DNA of 64,000 nt from Chloranthus sessilifolius (Eukaryota > Streptophyta > Magnoliopsida > Chloranthales > Chloranthaceae), in contig CM037591.1 in NCBI GenBank assembly GCA_021018995.1, positions 9,244,001 to 9,308,000 on the forward strand, in the 5' to 3' direction. The number at the start of each line of letters is the position of its first letter. Position 1 is the first letter of the stretch. This document shows, one piece after another, positions 36,257 to 46,845 of this stretch. Under the pieces are notes generated by a model, which had not been told where the DNA came from, ran no database searches, and saw only the letters and a list, made by a program, of their open reading frames with translations. The translations under genes were made by a program, and so were the position numbers.

Positions 36257-38535
36257 TGTGACAGCACGGATTTCGATACCTCAAAACCCGTGCCATCAGC
36301 ACGGTCCTCCAGACCGCGCCCCAAAGCTATGCACGGAACATTGGTATAACAAGCAAGATAAACAATTAAAGCGAATAGTTTCATAAAGCGGAATTAGTTA
36401 ATATGCCCAACTCTCACATTCAAAAGATAGTTCTACTTTCATGCCACTGTATGAACAGAGAATCGGCCCGAACCATCGGTGATAAACAAATCACCCCAGA
36501 TGGTTCGCCAAAAAAATAATCCAATCTAATTACATGTTTATCAAAAATAAAGGCTTGACATACCAAGCCGTATAATTAACTCTAAAAAACTACTCTCTGT
36601 CAAAGTACACAGCAGAGTCTCCTAAAAGAAGTCCTCGGGTGGAGGCTCCAATTCGTCTCCAGGCACGTAATCTGAATCACCCGGATCTACGTCTCCCGAA
36701 GCCTCGACAGCTGCTATCAATGGACCTGCGACATATAGTCTAAAGGGTGAGCTACATCCTAGCTCAATAGGGAACAAACACAATGAACATATAAATTAAG
36801 ACTCACATATATTCCATGATATTATAAGCATGACGTGTCTATGCATTTGCTAGAAAATAGTTTAAAAGCTGATGTATTGCATTCAAGTTTACTGGTAATT
36901 AGCATGTCTTACTTTATTGTTGATTTATCATGAATGACACTGAACAGTCCTAAAGCAAAATTTAAATCTTCAACTTAAGTAATCCCCGAACAATATAGCA
37001 TCGAGCCCCGATGAGATACCCTTCATCGTCATCTAAATAGACAGTTGTTATAAAGTATTCCCTGGGAATATGACCCAAGCCCCTTTTCACTAGGTGGCGG
37101 GGTTAAAACTCATCTCAACATCCCTGGGATGGGCTTACTGTTACAGATAAACCTCCGCAATAGTGTACAGATTGGCCGTTGTACCGGTCACGGATATCCT
37201 GCCGCGTCAGTCGTGGGTATCTCGCTACGTCAGTGGGGTATCCTATCAAACCTCAAATAACAAAAATAATATGTGCTTTACATATAGTTGTTCACTGTGT
37301 AAGTGTGCTATCTTATATTAGTTAGGCGTCAACAGTAATTATTTAATCATATATATATATATATATATATATACATCCCTGGGATGTATACATACCCGCA
37401 TCACACCTGATGCCTTTATTACTTTCTCATCCCATAGGGATGTCTCATTCTTATTAGATTACTTGATCTTAATCACTTGCATCACACCGATGCCTTTTTC
37501 ACATTCTTGGTGTTACACACACACCCATTTCCATAAAGTTTTTCGTAATTTAAAATAACTTCAAATCTGATAATTATATCACTACATACATGCTCTTAAA
37601 ATTAAAGTACATATTCAAGGTGTTCCCTACCTCAAGATTCTGATGGTCCAAGCATCAAGGTCTCACGCGGCTCCTTGTGCTCACTTTCACACGTACCAGC
37701 TATGGTACATCATAACACATGCAATACATCACTAAAGATGTAATGAAGAAGGTCCTGGACCCTCCATGAATCTCAAAGAAAACTTAGAAAGCCAAACAAA
37801 ACTGTCAAAGTTGATTAATCGATTAATCGGAATACAATTCGACTAATTGATTCCCAAAATCGATTAATCGAAACCCAAATCGATTAATCGAGATTCAAAT
37901 TCAATTAATTGATCCCAAATCGATTAATTGAAGTCTCTAACATAATGAAGTCGATTCTCAAATCGAGTGGTCGAAAGTATGAAATCGATTAGTCGATCCC
38001 AAATCGATTAATCAAAATCCAAAATCGATTAATCGATTTCCCAACTCGATTAGTCGATTTCCCCAGGTCTTATTTTCTAGCCACTGGAAGTACCTAGTCG
38101 ATTAGTCGATTTCCAAATCGATTAATCGAACATCCAAATCGATTAATGGAAATCCAATTTGATTAATCGAAATCGGGCTTACTTGACTTTTCAACTTTCA
38201 GATCAAAATCGATTAATCGAATCCCAATTTCGATTAATCGATTTGGTCCGATTCAGCCCCCTTTCAGGCTGTTCTTCCAAAAGTCATTTCTTTTCTTTTC
38301 TAAGCCTTTAATCTATCCATTTAAGCACACTTGACCGAATTTAATCATCTATAATCTATGCATTAACATTAATTTAAAACTCACCTTCAATCAATCTCAA
38401 ATTGATCAAGATCTAGGTTGGAATGGCTAGGGTTCCAGCTTTTGCTTCAACGGCTCCAAACGCGTTGAATCCGACAATCAATGCTCCATCTTCCCTCAAT
38501 CCAACCACAATAACTCCTTGGTAATTAATCTCCTC

Positions 38536-38567
<32 letters not shown>

Positions 38568-38838
38568 TCTTAACTCTCTCTTCAACAACCCAAACAAAAG
38601 GATTCTAGGGTTATTAAACCCTTATATCCTCTCTTTGGTTTCGGTGTTAAACGCATACACCAGAGATAGGTGTATGTAGCTCAAAATCAATACTATTCAA
38701 CACTCCTAGTCACAATTGCATCACATCAGTTCATCACTTCATGAACTCAATGTTTGACCATCACTTGGTCAAACCTATGATCAATCGGGCCCAGATCCCG
38801 AGGTCAAAGTCAAACGATCAATTTTTCGAGATATTACA
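36257..38838 (-). repeat. 3' LTR of element D (2.58 kb)
   Basis: It begins TGTGACAGCACGG and ends CGAGATATTACA. It contains a (TA)n run near 37355, the palindrome array 37811-38243 and a (CT)n run near 38545. Confidence 0.92.
37811..38243. repeat. Palindrome array in 3' LTR of D
   Basis: Copies of TCGATTAATCGA and decayed forms (TTGATTAATCGA, TCGATTAGTCGA, TCGATTAATTGA), in the same order as in the 5' LTR. Confidence 0.9.
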
Positions 38839-38851
38839 TTCTCCCCACCTT
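38839..38851 (-). other. Polypurine tract of element D
   Basis: The minus strand reads AAGGTGGGGAGAA directly before the 3' LTR. Confidence 0.88.
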
Positions 38852-39131
38852 AGGAATTTTCATCTTTGAAAGTCACCCAAAGGTGCTCGCTTGGGTACCC
38901 CACACACTGGGGTAGCACGTAACAACACATGCAAAAGTTGACGGATACATTACACAGAGCGAGTAAACATAATTAATTCAAGCACATCCACAAAATTTTT
39001 TCTGTATTTCATTAAAATTTTCAAAATTTACAAGTCTCTTTAACTTTGCTCCATAATTACACTTAGGAATTTAAATATAACTGTACTAAAATATCCAAAA
39101 AAGATGACAAAATGAAAACATCGTCAGATGC

Positions 39132-40664
39132 TCACGCCGTCCCCTCCCCTGGATGATCTGATGCAGGGGCAGGCTGCTCTGGTGGGACTGACTACTCTGG
39201 TGGTACTGGCTGGGGTGTCTCCGTAGGCTGCTCCGGCTGTGGTGGCGTCAAGCCAGATGCATCGGCCGCAGAGGTACTCCGATGGAAAATGACACTCGTA
39301 TGGAATGCAGTCCGACCCGCAGTCTAGTCGGCCTCCTACGCGAGGCGCTGCTGGTATTTCAACGGATAGATGTAGCGCAGTATATCTAACATCAAAAAGT
39401 CCATCTGTCGGTTCATCCTCTCGTTGTTGGTCTCCATCCGGGCCAACACATCCTCGATACTGGGTGTCGGGCAAGCCGCTCGCTGGCGATAAGAAGACGT
39501 CGGTGTCGTTGCCACAAACTGCGTTGGCAGTGTAGGTGAGGCAGTGGTATGGGAGGGTGTCCCCTCCACTGGTGGATCATCTGGGAGTGCCCCACCCACT
39601 GGTGCGTCCTGATGTGGTGGTGGGGGTGGTGGTGGTGCCACTGGTGGTGGTGGTGGTGCTGGATCCAGAGCCGGTAGGGTCCGCTTGATTAAATTGTAAC
39701 TACGGCTCTATGAAGAGTTTGAAAACGTCTTCACTCGGTCTGTAGCCCTCTCCTCATGGGGCGATATAGCGTATTCTGGAGCGTCAGAATAACACTCCAG
39801 TATGCTCGAGATGAGCCAAGCATAGGGCATCTTCTCCTTGGGCCTCAAGTTGCCCTTCATCAACTTGCCCTTGATATACCTCATCCCCTCTAGGATGATC
39901 ATCATGGCATCAAACCAACGGCCACAGAAGGCCGCGTAAAGTGCCTGTTGCACCATCTCCACCCGCTCGGTGTCGTGACGCAACGGGTAGAGGTTGCACT
40001 TGATTAGGGAATCAAGCATCCACATATAATGGGGAAGGTCGACCCTCCTAATGGAGGATCCCGACCCCTTCTTCTCGTTGGTCATCCGAGTCATGATCTC
40101 CTCAAATCTCACCTCTTCCTCGAAGGGTGGGAAGAGGGTGGTCTCGGGTACAAAATTGAGGTGACATTCAAGCACCTTGTGGATGTGGCGACAAGTGAAT
40201 GTGTAGTCGCGACCCTCAATGGCGGTCTTGACTATGTCGTCGGTAGGTCCATCCACGAGCCCTTGGTAGAATAATCGAACTAATCTCGGGTAGTAGGATC
40301 CACGGATTGGTCTCAAGATATTACCGAGACCGGCCTTTACAAGATAATTGCGAGCCCATTCGGTCTCGCCCGATACGTCGGGGTTTGTAAATAGGGTTTG
40401 ATCGATAATGTACTCGATCTCAAAGGTTTTAGCCGCCCACCATTCATTTTGTTGGAGTACATTGGTGGGTGGTGGTGGCATGGGCGAAGACTGGTGTGAA
40501 GACTCGTGCGAAGCCGCGCTCGTCGAACCGGAGGTGGTCTCCGATGCCGACGGTGATGGAGTCCTCACCGGTGATGGGGTAGGTGGTGGCGGTGCGGCGT
40601 TCTTACGCTGGACCGGAAGCTTAGAGGTTGCCTTCTTCGACGACAAACGGGTTTTGGGTGGCAT
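39132..40664 (-). pseudogene. Extra ORF of element D downstream of integrase (510 codons, four TAG stops)
   Basis: One frame runs from ATG at 40664 to TGA at 39132, interrupted only by four TAG codons (39710-39708, 39338-39336, 39326-39324 and one near 39188). Residues 1-70 are basic then P/S/T-rich (MPPKTRLSSKKATSK, a possible nuclear signal). Residues about 75-310 form a globular region with WWAAKTFEIEYIIDQTLF, YYPRLVRLFYQGL and YAAFCGRWFDAMMIILEG, which recalls the 'putative plant transposon protein' domain found near plant retroelements. Then come a proline run, a short likely coiled coil (ARMETNNERMNRQMDFL) and a P/E/Q-rich tail. It lies on the same strand as pol, some 1.1 kb beyond the end of pol, behind its own TATA box. 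The function is unknown; it is not a recognisable envelope protein. Confidence 0.75.
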
Positions 40665-40880
40665 CTTGGTGAAAATCCAACAAAACTAGGGTTTCTATTG
40701 CTTGGAATGTAAAGAAAATGAAAACTAGGGTTTTACCTTAGGCGTTTGATCCGATTGCAAATGATTTCGATTCGAAATTGCAAAACCCTAGGTGCTTGGA
40801 TGGTTGAAGGAAGAAGAAGAAGAAGGCGCACAAAAGAAAAAGCTCCAAATGATTTCGAATGGGGAGAAATCCCCCTCAAT

Positions 40881-40892
40881 TTATATATATAG
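40881..40892 (-). promoter_or_regulatory. TATA box of the extra ORF in element D
   Basis: The minus strand reads CCTATATATATAA, 217 bp before the ATG at 40664 and directly downstream of the palindrome array. The leader between them has a CTTCTTCTTCTTCC tract and AAACCCTA-type motifs, both common in plant 5' untranslated regions. Confidence 0.6.
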
Positions 40893-40900
40893 GCTCCGGC

Positions 40901-41515
40901 TCGATTAATCGATTTCCAAAGTCGATTAATCGAGTTTCAAAACTAGGTTCAGCCGTGCGAAATCGATTAATCGATTTCCAAAATTGATTAGTCGAAACTC
41001 AAAATCGATTAATCGAAACCATTTCGATTAATCGAAATCATATTCATTTAAATTTTTAAGTTTTAGAGCTCACTAGCGTGAGCCAGTCAATTAATAGAAA
41101 TTCATTTCGATTAATCGAAATCCCAAAATCGATTAATCGAGATTCACTTCTATTAATCAAAATTGTGCAGTCCTTCAAATTTTTTCTAAAATCCTTAAGT
41201 TACTCGATTAGTCGAACTTCCAGTTCGATTAATCGAAATTCCAAATCGATTAATCGAATTCTTCCTCGATTAATCGAAATCATATAAAATCCTTCAAGTT
41301 CTTCTAAAATTCTCAAGTTACTCGATTAATCGAATCCCCAATTCGATTAATCGAAAACATAAATCGATTAATCGATTTCCAAAATCGATTAATCGAAATT
41401 TTAGTTTGTCATTTTTCTGAATCCTTTTCAAGTTTCCACTCACTGGCGCATGCCAGTTGACTAATCGATCGAAATCGAATAATCGAATTCCCAAATTGAT
41501 TAATCTATTAATCGG
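40901..41515. repeat. Internal palindrome array of element D, upstream of the extra ORF
   Basis: About 20 copies of TCGATTAATCGA or near variants over 615 bp. They are set in a higher-order repeat with spacers such as 'ccttcaagttcttctaaaat' and ending 'aagttactcgattaatcg'. The spacers differ from those of the LTR arrays. Confidence 0.9.
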
Positions 41516-41574
41516 TTTTGATCAGATTCTTCAGATTTAAAAATTTTTCATGTCTCTTTGATTTCTCTTGATAA

Positions 41575-41588
41575 ACTATGATACCAAC
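41575..41588 (-). other. PBS-like sequence between pol and the extra ORF
   Basis: The minus strand reads GTTGGTATCATAGT, matching the LTR-PBS junction of D (GTTGGTATCAGAGC) in its first ten bases. No LTR end is seen next to it. Confidence 0.35.
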
Positions 41589-41784
41589 TGGTCATTGGTT
41601 CTACAAAACACATCATCACAGCCATATTGTGGCCATGATGAATTCTAATTTCGCGTTTGACACTGTATTTGAGACTCCATGTGGATAATATTGTCCTTTT
41701 AATACATTGATCATAAGATCGACATTGAATTACAACATATGATTTAAATCCATAAACATGCTTGCGGTGATACAATTTCGACTC

Positions 41785-44700
41785 TCAAGCTGTCGCAAAC
41801 AAGCTTGGATACTGTTCTTTCACGTCGGCCTCTCGTTCTCATGTAGCTTCCTTGGCCTGATGATGCTTCCATCGGACAAGTACTAATGGAATCACTTTTG
41901 TTCGCAACACTTGTTCTTTTCGATCTAAAATCTCCACCGGCTCTTCGATCATAGTCATGTCCTCATGCATCTCAAATGATTGATCGCTCAACACGTGATC
42001 AGGGTGATTAAGGTACTTCCTGAGCATAGACACGTGGAACATATTGTGTACTTGATCAAATAACGGTGGCAATTCAATGCGGTAAGCAACTTCCCCTACT
42101 CGACCCAAAACTTCAAACGGTCTAAGATAGCGGGGACTTAGCTTCCCTCTCTTTCCAAATCTCATCACCCCTTCATAGGTGACACTTTGACAAACAAGTG
42201 TTCACCCACCTTAAAGTCTACACTCGTTCGCTTGATATCGGCATAGCTTTTCTGTCTTCTCTAAGCCGCTTTGAGTTTTGCCCTTATCATACGAACATAG
42301 GTGGCATTATCTTCAAGTATTTCGGGTCCTAAAATGAATTTCTCACCCGTTTCTTCCCAATTGATGGGCGATCTACATCGTCATCCGTAAAGAGCTTGAT
42401 ATGGTGTCATCCCAATGCTCGTCTGAAAACTGTTGTTATATGTGAACTCGATCAAGGGTAGGTGTTGATCCCACGATCCTTGACATTCTAACATACATGC
42501 CTTAAGCATGTCCTCAATGATCTGATTGACCCTCTCAGTCTGTCCGTCAGTTTATAGATGGAATGTCGTACTAAAATCTAGTCGCGTTCCCATTCCTTCT
42601 TAAAATTTCTTCCAAAACTTTGATGTATACAATGGGTCACGATCGGAAACAATGCTACTCGGAATCCCATGCAAACGGATAATCTCTTTCATATACAGCT
42701 TTGCCAGTCTTCCCGCCGTGTATATCGTGTTGTAAGGTAAGAAGTGTGCTGTCTTGGTCAATTGATCGACCACTACCCAAATGGCGTTGCACCTCTTTGC
42801 CGTACGCGGTAGTCCAACGATGAAGTCCATCGAGATCGATTCCCACTTCCATTCCGGTATAGGTAGAGGCTGCAATAGACCTGCGGGGTGTCTATGATCG
42901 ATCTTCACTTATTGGCACGTCAAACACCGCGACACGTACTCTGCTACATCTTATTTCAAGCCTCTCCACTAGTAATTCTTTTTCAAATCTTGATACATCT
43001 TTGTGCTTCCCGGGTGGATAGCATAGATTTATTTATGAGATTCATCCAGAATTGTTCGCCGCAGATCGGCATTGTTCGGAATACAGAGGCGGCCCTTGAA
43101 CAATAAGGAACCATCCTCTTGGATTGAAAACTCAGATGTAATGCCTTCAGTTACATCTTGACGAATCTTTGTTAGCGCCGGGTCTTTCATCTGTAGTTCA
43201 TGGATATGCTCAAATATCACCGGTCTCACTAAGATATTAGCCAAGAAGGCTCCTGTAGCTTGTGACTCAATGTTTTCATCATATAGTGCCAGATCTTCAA
43301 ACAATTTCCATCTGTGCATACCCAAAATTAAACTAGCCAATTGAGCTGAACTCTTCCGACTAAAGGCGTCGGCCAACACATTAGCCTTGCCTGGATGATA
43401 CTGTATGGAACAGTCATAGTCTTTGAGAAACTCCATCCATCTGCGTTGCCTCATATTTAGTTTCTTCTATGTAACATATATCTGAGGCTCTTGTAGTCGG
43501 TGAAAATCTCAAAAGTCTCACCGTACAAGTAATGTCTCCAAATTTTGAGCGCGAAAATGACCGCTGCTAATTCCAGGTCATGTGTCGGATAATTCTTCTC
43601 ATGCTCTTTCAACTGTCTCGACCCATACGCTATCACCTTTTTGTGTTGATTAAGCACACAACCCAAACCAGTATACGAAGCATCGCTATACACTGCAAAC
43701 CCTCCACTGCCTGAAGGAATCGCTAACACTGGAGCTAAAGTGAGTCTCTTCTTGAGTTCTTGCAAACTCTTCTCACATGCCTCACTCCATTCAAACCTTG
43801 CATCTTTTCGTGTAAGTCTCATGAGTGGTCTTGATATTTTTGAAAAAACCTTAACAAAATGCCGATAGTAACCTGCTAATCCAAGGAAACTACGAATGTC
43901 GGTCACGGTCTTTGGTTGCTCCCAATTCACTACTGCTTCGATCTTTGCTGGATCTACAGTGACACCAAGCTTTGAGACAACATGTCCTAAAAAGCTAACC
44001 TCTTCTAACCAAAACTCTCACTTGCTGAGCTTGGCATATAATTGGTGTTCACGTAGAGTCTGTAGGGCTACTCTCAAGTGCTTTTCATGCTCTTCCTCTG
44101 ATTTTGAATAGATTAGGATGTCATCAACAAACACAACACAAGAGTCTAGGTGTGGTTTAAGCACCCTATTCATCAAATCCATGAATGACGCTAAGGTATT
44201 TGTCATCCCAAATGGCATCACTAGGAATTCATAGTGTCCGTATCGAGTCCTGAATGTAGTTTTCTGAATATCCTTTGCCTTGACTCTCAACTGATGGTAT
44301 CCAGATCTCAGATCAATCTTTGAAAAATACTTCGCTCCTTGCAGTTGATCAAACAAGTCATCTACCTAGGCAAAGGGTATCGATTCTTGATGGTAAGTTT
44401 GTTTAATTGTCGATAGTCAATGCACAGACGCATTGACTCATCTTTCTTCTTTACAAACAAGACCGGTGCTCCCCATGGAGACACGCTCGGTCTAACAAAA
44501 CCCATGTCCATTAATTCTTGTAGCTGCTCTTTCAACTCCTTCAACTCAGCAGGAGCCATTCTGTATGGTGCTTTAGAAACAGGCTTCATTCCTGGTGCTA
44601 CGTCAATGGCGAATTCTATCTCTCTCTCTGGAGGTAATCCGGGTAACTCCTCCAAAATAGATCGGCGAAGTCTCGCACAACCTCTATCTCAGATATAACA

Positions 44701-45193
44701 TTCTTCTCCTCTTTATCTTCCTTCAAGAACGCCAAGTATCCACTACATTCTTTTCTGATCAATCGCTCAGCCCTGACTTCCGAGATAAGTGGTAGGTGTG
44801 CCGACCTCTCTCCTTGAAATCTAAACGATCTCCTCGTGTTGGGTCTGACGATGACGACCTTGTTCTTACAATCTACCGTCGCACAATGAGTTGATGACCA
44901 ATCCATGCCAAGGATCACGTCGAATCCTTGCATGTCTAATAGAATTAGGTTCGCCGATAGCTCAAAGACATCTCCATCCATGACCCTCACGATCACGGAG
45001 CTGCAACCCTTTTCGGTATCAACCGCTTTCCCAGTAGGAACAGCCACGGTTAAAACGAAGTCTAACTCCTCTGGGTCGACTTTCATCCTATTTGTGAAGC
45101 GAGGGGTAACAAATGAGTGGGTAGACCCCGGGTCTATCAATACTCGAGCTTCGTATGTCACGTCGCTTCCCTTCTTATATATTTGTAACGTAC
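41785..45193 (-). pseudogene. pol of element D: protease, RT, RNase H, integrase, chromodomain
   Basis: Protease: ARVLIDPGSTHSFV (Asp codon near 45134) and [54 protein letters not shown], then catalytic FVDD at 44120-44131. RNase [15 protein letters not shown] and [16 protein letters not shown]. Integrase: zinc-binding H/C residues near 43060-42900, core with SMDFIVGLPRT and SIVSDRDPLYTSKFW, so two catalytic Asp are kept. The chromodomain region reads EEPVEILDRKEQVLR...HHQAKEAT with TGA in place of the next Trp; the frame ends at 41785. Breaks include a 1-nt frameshift near 44357, a TGA after YAKLSK at 44018, and further stops near 43030-42900. It supplies protein cutting, cDNA synthesis and integration; this copy is dead. 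Confidence 0.9.
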
Positions 45194-45343
45194 CTAACCA
45201 AACATACACATATATATATATATTGTTCATTATCATACCAGAATTTATCACATGCAAGTTTTTCTTATATTTCCTATATGTAGATGCACCTTCTCTATCT
45301 AAAAATTTCAAGAATTGAAATTCTTTATTTAAAAGAAGCTTAC
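45194..45343 (-). other. Intron-like insert between Gag and protease of element D (150 bp)
   Basis: On the minus strand it starts GTAAGC at 45343 and ends GTTTGGTTAG at 45194, with an AT-rich body. It splits a Gly codon in phase 1 (G at 45344, GT at 45193-45192), at the same protein position as the 228-bp insert in B. It is 150 bp, divisible by three, and open in frame, so unspliced RNA would add 50 residues instead of stopping. It carries a short (AT)n run near the acceptor. Splicing is inferred from signals and frame. Confidence 0.7.
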
Positions 45344-46742
45344 CTTGAATGAGATCGTTTATGTTTTGAGCCTCTTGAGCTTTGACTGCGTAGGCTCTTC
45401 TTTGGACGATTTACTTCCTTGCTTGTATCGGTCGTGAAATAGGTACTAACGCCGTCTTCCCTTTGTTCATCTCAGGGCATTCCTTGATCAAGTGGCTCAC
45501 CTTGCCACATCGAAAGCAACCCCGAGTGCCCATCCTACAGTCCGCTGTCTTGTGAGGCTTTCCACACTTGGCACAAGTCTCACAAGGTGTGGAAGAAGCT
45601 GCTCGAGAAGCACCCTGTGTGACTGTAGCGCCGATAGTGATAGCAGGGCTCTCGTAGCATATCGGTCTCCCCGACGCGAGCAATGGAAATCTTTGCTGGT
45701 TGCTCTGCTGCGCCGGTCTTCCATAACCTCCTTGGAACGGTGGTTTCTGATTGTTTGGTATGAATCTCGACTTTTTATTCACCGGCTCATAATTCCCCGT
45801 TCTACTCTGATTAGTGTTCCACCTTCTTTGTTGCTCCCTCTGGCGGTACTTATTGTTATTTTCTTCCTCTACCACCAAGGCTTTGCTCATGACCTCCCCA
45901 TAGGTCCTCAGTTGGAATGGTGCTACTCCTCCCCTCATGTTCGGCTTCAAACCTTCTTGAAACCTCTTCGCTCTCATCATCTCTGTGATGACGTAGTCAG
46001 GCGCGAAACGAGCGAGTCGCATAAACTCCACTCCATATTCTCTCACACTCATCCTCCCTTGCACCAATTGCAAAGATTAAATTTCCATTTGGTTCCTTAC
46101 CACCTCTGAAAAATACTGCTTATTGAACTCCTCGACAAACTCGTCCCATGTCCAGGGCATATCTGGAGTCTCTTGAGCCCTAGTCCGTGAAACAGACTTC
46201 CACCGAGGCCCAACCTCTCCGTCTAGCATGTAGGCTGCCCAACGGACGCTCTCGTCCTCCGTGCACATCAGTACACTGAATACTTTATCCATCTCACTTA
46301 GCCAATGCTCTGCCACTATGGGCTCTCCCTGTCCAGAAAAGCTAGGAGGTCTCATCTTCCTAAACTCAGTAAAAGCAGATGATGCTGGCGGTATCGGAGC
46401 CACTGGAGGTGTCGGTGGCCGATGCTGCTCATGAGCAGTATGAGCTACCAAAGATGCTGCCTGTTGGGCCATAGCAGCCGCCATGGTCTCTATGGTGTGC
46501 ATCATCCTCTGACACTCTTCTCTGTCCTCATTTATTTCTCTAACCCTCTCTTGTTCTCTTTGATCTTGATCCTGACGATCTCGATCATGGTTCTTTCCCT
46601 GATCTTGACTCCCTTGGCCAGCACTACCAGAAGCCCCTCCATCTCCTACGGGTAATCTATTGGTATCCGAGATAAAATCATCTCCACTACGCAAGCTTCT
46701 ACTATGACCGCTCTTGGGTCGGCCCCTTCCTCTAGAAGACAT
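45344..46742 (-). pseudogene. gag of element D
   Basis: The ATG at 46742 gives MSSRGRGRPKSGHSRSLRSG; an upstream in-frame GTG is not needed. An R/D/Q/E-rich stretch follows, then MRPPSFSGQGEP, WAAYMLDGEVGPRW and EEFVEEFNKQYF (capsid region), GRMSVREYGVEFMRLARFAPDY, RFQEGLKPNMR, and a complete CCHC zinc knuckle CFRCGKVSHLIKEC near 45510, with a second Cys/His cluster before it. Breaks are a TAA near 46076 and a TAA at 45411, both in frame. The exon ends at the Gly codon split at 45344. Gag binds and packages element RNA. It is the same family as gag of element A. Confidence 0.88.
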
Positions 46743-46831
46743 AACGGTCTGCACGTGAAAATAAAGTTTTCATTAGCAGAAGTCCCTATGCTCTGACAAA
46801 AGAATGATTGTCAGAATTTCTAAAAGAGGCT

Positions 46832-46843
46832 GCTCTGATACCA
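46832..46843 (-). other. Primer-binding site of element D (tRNA-iMet)
   Basis: The minus strand reads TGGTATCAGAGC, two bases from the LTR start at 46846. Confidence 0.92.
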
Positions 46844-46845
46844 AC

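Noticed and set aside
39132-40664. Envelope-like gene
   Set aside because: There is no signal peptide, no transmembrane stretch and no furin-like site; the middle looks like a soluble globular domain.
40408-40689. Plus-strand frame opposite the start of the extra ORF of D
   Set aside because: A shadow of the Pro/Ser/Thr-rich N-terminus; no promoter or domain.
45492-46109. A 205-codon plus-strand frame inside gag of element D
   Set aside because: It is antisense to a well-supported gag with a CCHC knuckle; a shadow frame.
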